A stretch of DNA of 5,812 bases from Methanosarcinaceae archaeon (GCA_017613335.1 JAGAEB010000152.1:1-5812), one strand, 5' to 3'; counted from the first letter of the stretch, positions 1 through 5,668 are shown. Notes: generated by a model from the sequence alone, not told the origin. Numbers and translations: made by a program.

Positions 1-130
1 GAGACAGGATATCCTGCGGACAGAAGAAAGAGACAGGATATCCTGCGGACAGAAGAAAGAGACAGGACATCCTGCGGACAGAAGAAAAAGGCAGGATATC
101 CTGAGGAAGGAAGCCGGATACAGGATCCTG
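1..130. repeat. 29-bp tandem repeat array with a 12-bp palindrome in each unit
   Basis: Units start at 1, 30, 59, 88 and 117, exactly 29 bp apart. Each carries a palindrome: CAGGATATCCTG at 5-16, 34-45 and 92-103, a one-mismatch version at 63-74, and a shortened CAGGATCCTG at 121-130. Units 1 to 3 are nearly identical, including the GCGGACAGAAGAAA tail. Unit 4 is diverged and unit 5 keeps only its first half, so the array decays towards the stop codon of the neighbouring minus-strand gene, five bases away. The array is cut by the left edge and may be longer. A 29-bp period is not a multiple of three and there are no unique spacers, so it is neither coding nor CRISPR. It lies in the 3' trailer of the neighbouring transcript. 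Function unknown. Confidence 0.9.
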
Positions 131-134
131 AGGA

Positions 135-1691
135 TCATTCGCCTGTTTTTTCGGCCGGAGCGTCTGCGGCCGGGTTGCCGGTGATGATCCCTTTGGCTTC
201 GGCGATGTGCTGCATGAACGGCGGCAGTTTTCCGAATCTCCAGAAGCCGTAGCGGATCCATTCTTCGGGATTTCCTTTGTCTTCGGCGTACGGCCGGAGT
301 TTTTCGTCGAGTCCGGCCATGTAAGCCGGATGCGTGATCCTCAGATTCATGAAATCGGCAAGTGATGCGGCCGGGCAGAGCCAGCACCCGATCCTGTCGA
401 ATCCTTTTTCATAAAGCGGATTGTAGGGCAGTTTTTCGCGGAAGATGTACAGCCAGACGTGAAGAGCCGTCCAGTCCTGGATCGGGGCTGCGCCGATCTG
501 GTTCGGAACCGCCTGACTGCGCCAGACGCGTTCACTTTTTGCTCTTGCGAGTGACTCATATTTCCGCTGTCCGATGAAAGTCAGACACCCGTTTTCGGCA
601 TAATTGTCTTCGATGAGAGCTGTGATCGGCGTCAGCTTGCACATTTTGTTGCACCAGCGGTTGTCGACGCTCGGCGGGCCGTTGATCTCCCAGCCTTCCC
701 AAAAGGCGTTTCCGGCTGAGGTCGTCCGGAACGGTTTGCCGTAAATCTCTGCGACTTTTCTGACGTTTTCCAGCGTTTCGTCGAATTCAAGACCCGTGTC
801 TGAGAACAGGATATCGAAATCGTCAAGCGCCTTGTTTGTCAGACAGAGCGTCACGAGGCTGTCTTTTCCGCCTGAATAGGAACAGGTCACGCGTTTGTCC
901 ATATTTCCGGCCGTGTTTCTTATAAAATCGATCGAGCGCCTTTCAAAAGTATCGAGGATATTCCGGTTGGCGGCGATGACATCGTCCCATGTCCTCGGCG
1001 CTGAGAAAAATCCGGATTCTGCATCGTCCCTGTATTCCGGAGATGTCTCGTCGGCGGGCGTTCCTTTCCATCTCAGTTTGGCCGCTTTTCCGCGCGGCTC
1101 GTTTCTCATTTCTTCTGAAGACATCTTGGCGCGGCCGGCGGCAACGACTTCTCCTTTTTTTGTGATGATGATCACTTCATCTTCGGCGGAAATGTTGTCG
1201 GAGACATCATAAATACCGGGGACGAGAACGCTCGTTCCTTCCGCAACGTACGGGACGGCATCGTCATTGAGAACGATGAGATTTTTCAGTTCACCGCTTT
1301 TCATTTTTTCCGGCGTGAACGTTTTCGTGTTGCAGATCCGGCGCGCGCCTTCGATGCGCGGCATCAGGACCCATTCCGTCTTTTCCGTTTCAAAGCGGAT
1401 CGTTCCGAGGATGACGCCGCCGCAGATGATCTCCTCCATGCGGTCTTCATAGGGCGCCTTGTTGTAAAGGACGATCTCGTCCGGCCGGATCATGTCTGCG
1501 CCGAACTGTTTTCTCGAGACTTCATTGATGCGGTTGACGTCATACGGAAAAGCCGGGCGGATATCTCCGGGCGGCGTGATCGTCATTTTTTCTGTTTTTT
1601 GGCCGCAGGCGCATTTACCGTCAAGAACAGGCACTTTGCAGCTGCTGCACCAGAAGAGCGTGAGTTTTCCTAAATAAACGGGTTTTGACAT
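135..1691 (-). CDS. PAPS reductase-family PP-loop protein with N-terminal zinc ribbon and PUA domain
   Basis: The 518-aa protein has three parts. Residues 15-30 are a small zinc ribbon (C15xxC18, C27xC29). Residues about 135-195 look like a PUA RNA-binding domain. Residues about 235-470 are an adenine-nucleotide alpha-hydrolase (PAPS reductase) fold with the PP-loop SGGKDS at 273-278, DTGLEFDET at 298-306 and GQRKYES at 374-380. Cysteines C347/C351 (WCNKMC) and C436/C439 (GCWLC) could bind a metal or Fe-S cluster. By family knowledge such proteins bind ATP or PAPS and handle sulfur. The PUA domain makes RNA modification at least as likely as sulfate assimilation (inference). From memory, related archaeal proteins are often longer, with a C-terminal ferredoxin domain; this one ends without it. 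The start is supported by GGAG nine bases upstream. The gene is divergent from the nuclease gene and appears monocistronic. Confidence 0.88.
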   Translation of the reverse strand: MSKPVYLGKLTLFWCSSCKVPVLDGKCACGQKTEKMTITPPGDIRPAFPYDVNRINEVSRKQFGADMIRPDEIVLYNKAPYEDRMEEIICGGVILGTIRFETEKTEWVLMPRIEGARRICNTKTFTPEKMKSGELKNLIVLNDDAVPYVAEGTSVLVPGIYDVSDNISAEDEVIIITKKGEVVAAGRAKMSSEEMRNEPRGKAAKLRWKGTPADETSPEYRDDAESGFFSAPRTWDDVIAANRNILDTFERRSIDFIRNTAGNMDKRVTCSYSGGKDSLVTLCLTNKALDDFDILFSDTGLEFDETLENVRKVAEIYGKPFRTTSAGNAFWEGWEINGPPSVDNRWCNKMCKLTPITALIEDNYAENGCLTFIGQRKYESLARAKSERVWRSQAVPNQIGAAPIQDWTALHVWLYIFREKLPYNPLYEKGFDRIGCWLCPAASLADFMNLRITHPAYMAGLDEKLRPYAEDKGNPEEWIRYGFWRFGKLPPFMQHIAEAKGIITGNPAADAPAEKTGE

Positions 1692-1700
1692 GGATCCTGG

Positions 1701-1704
1701 CTCC
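1701..1704 (-). promoter_or_regulatory. Ribosome binding site of the PAPS reductase-family gene
   Basis: On the minus strand GGAG stands nine bases before the ATG at 1691, a good match to the archaeal Shine-Dalgarno core. It supports this start over internal methionines and implies a leadered mRNA. Confidence 0.55.
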
Positions 1705-1826
1705 GTGTGGTTGTCAGTCCGATCGGATCTTCAGAAATTTAATGATTCCGCTGATTTCTGAGAACAATAATCGGGATTTGAAGTCCGTTTTATCTTTTGT
1801 TTGTGTTTATATCTTTCTGAAAATCC

Positions 1827-1843
1827 CCTGATCCGGGATCAGG
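1827..1843. promoter_or_regulatory. 17-bp perfect palindrome, possible operator
   Basis: CCTGATCC, a central G, then GGATCAGG gives 8-bp perfect arms. It lies between two divergent genes and next to TATA-like sequence at 1804-1814, where a dimeric regulator could bind. As RNA it would form a short hairpin followed by TCTTTTC on the plus strand, a weak terminator at best. The operator role is inferred. Confidence 0.4.
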
Positions 1844-1893
1844 TCTTTTCAGCGCATAAGCCGGCAATTCCCGGAAAATCCCGGCAGGCCGGA

Positions 1894-1905
1894 TAAAATA
1901 TAAAT
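1894..1905. promoter_or_regulatory. TATA-box-like element, orientation uncertain
   Basis: TAAAATATAAAT reads as ATTTATATTTTA on the minus strand, close to the archaeal TATA consensus. On the minus strand it would start a transcript near 1870, giving the PAPS reductase-family gene a leader of roughly 180 bases. On the plus strand it would start near 1930, placing the 35-bp repeats inside the leader of the nuclease gene. The sequence cannot decide which. Confidence 0.35.
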
Positions 1906-1931
1906 CACTTGATGATAGAAGATACAGAAAT

Positions 1932-2070
1932 AGTACTGAGAAGTATAGTACCGGGAAAGACAGAATTGTGAAAGACTGTACTGACAGAGACAGGACAGAA
2001 TTATGAAAGACTGTACTGACAGAGACAGGACAGAATTGTGAAAAACAGTACTCAAAAAGACAGTACTGAG
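1932..2070. repeat. 35-bp tandem repeat array with flanking 15-bp steps
   Basis: Three 35-bp units occupy 1959-1993, 1994-2028 and 2029-2063. Units 1 and 2 differ at one base (GAATTGTG against GAATTATG); unit 3 matches in its first half and is diverged after. GTAC cores stand at 1933, 1948, 1978, 2013, 2048 and 2063, so the outer part steps by about 15 bp and the centre by 35. AGTACTGAGAAG occurs on both sides (1932-1943 and 2062-2073). There are no unique spacers, so this is not CRISPR. It lies upstream of the nuclease gene. It shares the 12-mer AGAGACAGGACA with the 29-bp array near the left edge. Confidence 0.85.
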
Positions 2071-2100
2071 AAGAAGAAAAGTATTGATGAGCGGCACAGA

Positions 2101-2127
2101 CGCTGCGTCGGAAAGCGACAGCAGGCG
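2101..2127 (+). other. Bulged hairpin in the upstream region of the nuclease gene
   Basis: CGCTGCGTCG pairs with CGACAGCAGGCG around the loop GAAAG, giving about ten base pairs with a bulged A (2120) and a bulged G (2125). It sits some 42 bases before the chosen start of the nuclease gene and is followed by A-rich sequence rather than a T tract, so it does not look like a terminator on the plus strand. It could be a leader structure. No RNA family recognised. Confidence 0.35.
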
Positions 2128-2169
2128 CAATAAAGCCGCATAAACAAAAAAATGAGAACGGGCGGTCTT

Positions 2170-3084
2170 ATGGTTTTGAAGCAGACACAGCTTTTTCCTC
2201 TTGAATCATCCGGATGTGTCAAACTGCCGGAGACGGGGGCAAAAAAAAGAACATCATTCCGGGGATCCTATTCCCATACAAAGTTATCCGTTTATGAAAA
2301 CTGTCCCCTTTGTTACAACTACAAGTACATTGAAAAGCCGGAACATCCGATTCCCTTTACGTCTATAGAAGCATTTATGGGATCCAGAGTCCACGAGACG
2401 CTGGAATATCTCTACAAGCAGATCTTCCATTCGCCGGAAAGTGGTTCAGACATCCACGAAATCCTGTGCTATTACAAAGACGCTTGGAATAAGAAAATGT
2501 CCGATGACGTCAAGGTCGTTAAAGAAGGCATGACAGCTCTTGATTATTTCGAACAGGGAGAAAAGATCCTGAAAGATTATTTTGAGCTCCATGCGCCTTT
2601 TTCTGAAGACAGGACACTTTTCGAGACAGATAATTTCAACAAAGAAAAACCGTTCCTTGAAAAAAGAGTGGATATCGTGATCGACGGCTATAAACTGATG
2701 GGCTTCGTCGACAGGATCGCCGAAAAGGAAGACGGAACGATCCTGATCCACGATTATAAAACGTCCGGGACTCTTCCGGCGGTCGATACGCTGAAAAACG
2801 ACAGGCAGCTGGCACTTTACCGCATCGCCCTTGATGAAAAATATCCGGATGCGCCCAAAGAGCTGGTCTATCATTACCTGAAATTCAATCAGGATTTTTA
2901 CATCATGCGGAGCGATGAAGAAATCGAACAGCTCAAAAAAGATGTCGTCGCACTCATCAGAAAGATCGAGAAGGCAACGGAAGAGAAGAATTTCCCGGCC
3001 GTCGTCACATCCCGCTGCGCCTGGTGCGAATTTGCGACGATCTGCCCGGCAAAAGTGAAAAAAGATGCTGAAGGGCAGAGCTGA
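2170..3084 (+). CDS. PD-(D/E)XK nuclease with Cas4/AddB-type Fe-S cysteines (RecB-like)
   Basis: The protein is 304 aa from this start, or 310 aa from the in-frame ATG at 2152. GGCGGT at 2161-2166 resembles a Shine-Dalgarno site, though only three bases from the ATG; the 2152 ATG has only A-rich sequence before it. Numbering from 2152, the family marks are a cysteine pair in YENCPLC (C51, C54), H81 in GSRVHETLE, D187 in GFVDR, the catalytic D201-x-K203 in HDYKT, Q219 in QLALY, and C289-x2-C292-x5-C298 near the C terminus. One N-terminal plus three C-terminal cysteines is the [4Fe-4S] arrangement of AddB and Cas4 nucleases. The likely role is a DNA exonuclease or endonuclease in repair or defence. 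No helicase or cas gene is adjacent, so the partner is unknown. It converges on rloB. Confidence 0.85.
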   Translation: MVLKQTQLFPLESSGCVKLPETGAKKRTSFRGSYSHTKLSVYENCPLCYNYKYIEKPEHPIPFTSIEAFMGSRVHETLEYLYKQIFHSPESGSDIHEILCYYKDAWNKKMSDDVKVVKEGMTALDYFEQGEKILKDYFELHAPFSEDRTLFETDNFNKEKPFLEKRVDIVIDGYKLMGFVDRIAEKEDGTILIHDYKTSGTLPAVDTLKNDRQLALYRIALDEKYPDAPKELVYHYLKFNQDFYIMRSDEEIEQLKKDVVALIRKIEKATEEKNFPAVVTSRCAWCEFATICPAKVKKDAEGQS

Positions 3085-3096
3085 AAACCGGAAATT

Positions 3097-3157
3097 CCCG
3101 GAGATTTCAGAACGGAAACGGATGAAGTTCCGTACATTTTTGATAAAGATCTCCGGG
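3097..3157. terminator. Nested inverted repeats between convergent genes, possible terminator
   Basis: CCCGGAGAT at 3097-3105 is the exact complement of ATCTCCGGG at 3149-3157. Inside lies ACGGAA (3112-3117) paired with TTCCGT (3128-3133), followed by ACATTTTT at 3134-3141. The inner hairpin plus T run begins 28 bases after the nuclease stop codon and could end that transcript on the plus strand. The symmetrical outer arms could serve both converging genes. On the minus strand, the T-rich stretch at 3199-3207 after the rloB stop is another candidate stop point. Confidence 0.45.
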
Positions 3158-3231
3158 CCCGGTTATTTATAGTGCCCGACTATGTATTCCGGATACGGCA
3201 AAAATAACAATGATAAAATGAGAAGATCCCT

Positions 3232-3887
3232 TCATGAGGATTTCCGTTGAAATTCTGCTTCTGTTCTTCTTTTATTGAAAATGCCTTCGACTGCCTGATA
3301 TATTTCCGTATAGGCGGTTTTTGCATCTGTTTCCGGGACGCCTGATCTGATATCACTGTCCCGTTTTTTCCATATCTCTCCGGCGTTTCTGACAGCGTCT
3401 TTCTGTTTTGGCCGTATCGTGTCATAGATGGGTTGGCCATGTCTGTAATTTGCGAGTTCGGGGAATTTCCGGAGATTTTTCTCCACATCTGCGCATCTCG
3501 TTGCCGATCCGCATGATTGTGTGTAATGAAGCAATATCCATACTTCGAAACCGGGAATGATTCAATGACATGAATAGTCGGTCTCTTCTTTTTCAGCCCC
3601 TCTTTTGCATCGGGATATTTCCGAAACACTTTCTTGTCATGAATCGCATCCATGTCGATAACACAATACACGGAATCGTAAACCTCTGCTTTCTGTTCCG
3701 CAAGCCTGAACAAAGCTTTATAATCTGTTGCGGTCACGGGGAGATCATTTGTACGGATGGATATGCCTGCCTGTCCGAGGCCTTCCCGGGTATACAGAGT
3801 GTTGAAATAGTTTATTTCTGACGCCCCTTCGCCGACGACAAATATCGTTGTATTTGCCTCTCTTGGTTGAGTCTGTTTCCGTTTCAT
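3232..3887 (-). pseudogene. rloB: RloB (AbiLii-like) effector, interrupted by a one-base frameshift
   Basis: Translation from 3887 gives the RloB N-terminus: EGxSExNYF (E20, E24, Y27, F28), then VIDMD (D78xD80), the acidic residues of a TOPRIM-like fold. After SFP at codons 110-112 the frame turns into VSKYGYCF, while the -1 frame reads GFEVWILLHYTQ, the family's conserved core, and continues to the stop at 3232. One extra base in CCCGG (near 3551-3555) would give a continuous 218-aa protein, normal for the family. Without it the first frame runs to 3180 as a 235-aa product with an unrelated C-terminal half. The start is set by the ATGA overlap with rloA and by GAGGGAG just upstream; the longer in-frame ATG at 3932 lies inside rloA and is less likely. 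RloB acts with RloA in abortive infection (family knowledge). A sequencing error is possible. Confidence 0.85.
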
Positions 3888-5218
3888 TTCTCCCTCTCTT
3901 TTTGGAATATCACATTCAGCCTGTAATTCCACACATGAGGATACGCGCCGAATTTTCCCGCCTCATATTGTTCCCTGACCTTTGCCATTTTGACACCACT
4001 GAATCCTGCGAGCGGGTACAATTCTGTTGCTCCGGTTTCGTCTTTTTCCGTAAACCAGATGACATCCGGCCTCATGAACTCCGATTTCATCAGAGATATG
4101 TTGTGTGTCGTGAAAACCAGCTGCGCTTCCTTTGAATTCACTAAAAAGACCAACATCAGATATTCCACAATGCGCGGATGCAGAGACGTTTCAATCTCAT
4201 CGATCATGAGTAATCCGTTTTCCGACAATGCTTTATGGAACGGCGCAGCCAGCCCGAACGTTCTGATGGTACCGCTGGACTCTGCTTCTGCCGGGAGCAC
4301 GCCGTTTTCTGTCTTTTTTTCTTTGTTCATGTAAAAATGGGTGAATTCCGGCTTAATGATCGCCGTATCTCTCAGTCCGATCAGAACGGACACATCTTTA
4401 TCCGGCCTGATCGGTTCAATCTCATCTTTCGGAGACAGAATCTGCGGCAACGGCATATTCTGCTTTCTGAAACTGATTTCCGAAATGTTGAAATCGGAAT
4501 TTTGGAGGAACGGCAGTATAAATTCTTTGTTTTCGTTTTTTGAGAAATATTCTGTTGCAGAAATTTTGATCTGTGTTTTCGGCGATACAGGGTCGATCAC
4601 CCCTTCCCGGAACCAGTCAAAAACGCATTTTGCCTCTGAAAAACTGACATTGATTTTTCTGAATGATGACAGGACGGTCATGTTTTCCAATGTATTGATA
4701 AGAATCGCATCTTTTTCCGCCTGAGACAGCCGGACAGATCTTCCGAACCGGACAGATGTTTTGTATGCTGATCCGTCCCGGACAGTTTCTCTTGAATAGA
4801 CCAAAGCCGGTTGTGATGACATATACTGATCCAGCTTTTCCCGTGTGATCACCTGTCTGTTGAATTCGACGCTGTATCTGTATTTTTTGAAAACGTCTTC
4901 GGTTCTGACTAAAAACACAGCAGACAGCCGGCAGTTGTCCCGGCGTGACTGTTCATCGAACCCGAACGGCTCGGCCGGCAGCAGTACTCCTCTTTCCCGC
5001 GTATTGATGGCCAGTTCTCTTAAACAGGTCATTGCGATCAGAATATTTGTCTTTCCTGACGCATTGTTTCCGAAGAGGGCGATCATTTTCAGCAGACGAT
5101 ATTTTCCTGCGTTGATGACCATATACTCTTCATAGTCTTTGTTTTTGGCCGCTTCAAAACTCAGCGTCTGTTCCTCTTTGACGGATCTGAAATTCTGAAC
5201 GCTGAAACTGATGATCAT
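3884..5218 (-). CDS. rloA: RloA (AbiLi-like) AAA15-family ATPase of an abortive-infection operon
   Basis: This is an intact 444-aa SMC/ABC-like ATPase of the AAA15 (COG1106) type. The N-terminus IISFSVQNFRSVKE is the usual family opening. The Walker A motif is GNNASGKT (50-57), a signature-like AESSGTIRT lies at 312-320, Walker B is LLMIDEIE (336-343) with catalytic E341, SLHP follows as D-loop, and the switch histidine is H372 in FTTHN. The long middle section (about 90-300) is the variable insertion typical of these proteins. No membrane segment or signal peptide is seen, so it should be cytoplasmic. It is the promoter-proximal gene of a two-gene operon: its stop overlaps the rloB start by four bases, implying translational coupling. 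By family knowledge RloA works with the TOPRIM-like RloB in phage defence. GAGTGA four bases before the ATG supports the start. Confidence 0.88.
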   Translation of the reverse strand: MIISFSVQNFRSVKEEQTLSFEAAKNKDYEEYMVINAGKYRLLKMIALFGNNASGKTNILIAMTCLRELAINTRERGVLLPAEPFGFDEQSRRDNCRLSAVFLVRTEDVFKKYRYSVEFNRQVITREKLDQYMSSQPALVYSRETVRDGSAYKTSVRFGRSVRLSQAEKDAILINTLENMTVLSSFRKINVSFSEAKCVFDWFREGVIDPVSPKTQIKISATEYFSKNENKEFILPFLQNSDFNISEISFRKQNMPLPQILSPKDEIEPIRPDKDVSVLIGLRDTAIIKPEFTHFYMNKEKKTENGVLPAEAESSGTIRTFGLAAPFHKALSENGLLMIDEIETSLHPRIVEYLMLVFLVNSKEAQLVFTTHNISLMKSEFMRPDVIWFTEKDETGATELYPLAGFSGVKMAKVREQYEAGKFGAYPHVWNYRLNVIFQKEREK

Positions 5219-5222
5219 AATG

Positions 5223-5285
5223 TCACTCTTTTTCCGATTTTAGCATATTTTTGTCAAAAACAGAGAATAAATGTCTGATAAATGT
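5223..5285 (-). promoter_or_regulatory. Candidate rloA promoter and ribosome binding site
   Basis: On the minus strand ACATTTAT occurs twice, 11 bp apart (complements of 5267-5274 and 5278-5285). The nearer copy belongs to CATTTATTC, an AT-rich TATA-like box that would start transcription near 5240 and leave a leader of about 20-25 bases containing GAGTGA (5223-5228). A second AT-rich stretch, AAAAATATGC (5243-5252), lies nearer the ATG and would give an almost leaderless mRNA. The one-turn spacing of the repeats could also suit a regulator. Confidence 0.4.
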
Positions 5286-5319
5286 ACATCTACATCGATC
5301 TGTCAGTATTTTACTGTTT

Positions 5320-5350
5320 GGCCGGATTAAGTTCCCGTGTTGATCCGGCC
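5320..5350. repeat. Inverted repeat upstream of the rloA promoter
   Basis: GGCCGGAT at 5320-5327 is the exact complement of ATCCGGCC at 5343-5350. Inner bases extend the stem to about 11 pairs with one G-T wobble and a nine-base loop. No T tract follows on either strand, which argues against an intrinsic terminator. Its place about 100 bases upstream of rloA would fit a regulatory site or a structured leader; this is inference. Confidence 0.45.
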
Positions 5351-5471
5351 CGGAAAAAACCATCCCGCCGGACAGGCAAAACAGAGGCAGAAAAAACAGG
5401 CAGAAAAAAGGCTGATTGTGTCGGAGCCGGCGTATGTGCAGCATACAAAAAGAAGAAAGAAAAAACATAAA

Positions 5472-5508
5472 AAAAGCCATCAACACAAAATCAGTATTGA
5501 TGGCTTTT
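5472..5508 (-). terminator. Stem-loop terminator downstream of tRNA-Leu
   Basis: AAAAGCCATCAA (5472-5483) and TTGATGGCTTTT (5497-5508) form a perfect 12-bp stem with a 13-base loop. On the minus strand the stem runs into a T tract, then ATG and another run of six T (5461-5475 region), which is how a transcript coming from tRNA-Leu would end. Poly-T alone can stop archaeal RNA polymerase; the stem gives a bacterial-looking form. Confidence 0.75.
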
Positions 5509-5523
5509 GATGCCGACGGCATC
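5509..5523 (-). other. Palindrome in the tRNA-Leu 3' trailer
   Basis: GATGCCG, a central A, then CGGCATC forms a perfect 7-bp inverted repeat. It touches the terminator stem on one side and ends eight bases short of the tRNA on the other. In the trailer RNA it would fold into a compact hairpin, possibly guiding 3' processing; it could also be a recombination or protein-binding site. Confidence 0.45.
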
Positions 5524-5531
5524 TGTATCTA

Positions 5532-5615
5532 TGCGAGAGATGGGATTCGAACCCACGAACTCCTACGAGACCAGGCCCTCAACCTGGCGCCTTTGACCGG
5601 CTGGGCAACCCTCGC
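5532..5615 (-). tRNA. tRNA-Leu (anticodon GAG)
   Basis: The 84-nt cloverleaf has a 7-bp acceptor stem (GCGAGGG with CTCTCGC, one G-T pair), a 3-bp D stem (GCC/GGC) with GGTCAAA in the D-loop region, an anticodon stem CCAGG/CCTGG with loop TTGAGGG, a 14-nt variable arm with a 3-bp CTC/GAG stem, and a T arm GTGGG-TTCGAAT-CCCAT. The anticodon GAG is at 5578-5580 and reads CUC and CUU leucine codons. The discriminator base is A, as expected for leucine. CCA is not encoded, so it must be added by a nucleotidyltransferase. The GGTCAAAGGCG segment is typical of archaeal class II tRNAs and unlike bacterial tRNA-Leu. There is no intron. It is transcribed towards rloA and followed by two hairpins. Confidence 0.95.
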
Positions 5616-5668
5616 ACTTGTAAAATTCGGACTCCCCTATGTGAGAGTATAGCTTAAAGGAACATTCC

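Larger units (their letters stand above)
1692..2169. other. Divergent intergenic region
   Basis: This stretch of nearly 480 bases separates two divergently transcribed genes. I see no credible gene in it. It holds AT-rich boxes usable as archaeal TATA elements (for example 1804-1814 and 1894-1905), a 17-bp palindrome at 1827-1843, a repeat array at about 1932-2070 and a hairpin at 2101-2127. A minus-strand reading frame at 1849-2130 exists, but its protein is a by-product of the repeats. Confidence 0.7.
5219..5531. other. Intergenic region between rloA and tRNA-Leu
   Basis: These 313 bases hold the rloA promoter, a small hairpin CAGTA-TTT-TACTG at 5304-5316, a larger inverted repeat at 5320-5350, an A-rich stretch (T-rich on the transcribed minus strand) at about 5352-5475, and two hairpins behind the tRNA. 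A 99-codon minus-strand frame (5223-5522) runs straight through the terminator hairpin and the T-rich tract and is not credible as a gene. Confidence 0.65.

Noticed and set aside
1..130. CRISPR array
   Set aside because: Units follow each other directly at 29 bp with no unique spacers between them. The same applies to the array at 1932-2070.
1849..2130. A 93-codon minus-strand frame rich in Ser, Leu and Tyr
   Set aside because: It is mostly the translated 35-bp array; the period is not a multiple of three and the composition is unnatural.
3551..3557. Programmed -1 frameshifting in rloB
   Set aside because: A -1 slip at TTC CCG would give the right protein, but the site lacks a canonical slippery heptamer and I saw no obvious stimulatory stem right after it. 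It is kept only as a remote alternative.
3180..3932. A single intact 250-aa protein from the longest start
   Set aside because: The first 15 codons lie inside rloA, and everything after codon 127 is out of frame with the conserved RloB C-terminus.
5223..5522. A 99-codon minus-strand frame upstream of rloA with hydrophobic stretches
   Set aside because: It runs through the terminator hairpin and its T tract, and its phenylalanine-rich segment is just translated T-rich DNA. No ribosome site was noted.
5532..5552. Attachment-site duplication of the tRNA 3' end
   Set aside because: I looked for a second copy of the tRNA 3' end elsewhere in the window and found none, so there is no support for a complete integrated element within it.
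5416..5652. A 78-codon plus-strand reading frame with RDGIRTHELLRDQALN
   Set aside because: It is the antisense translation of tRNA-Leu; this peptide is a well-known false annotation over tRNA genes.
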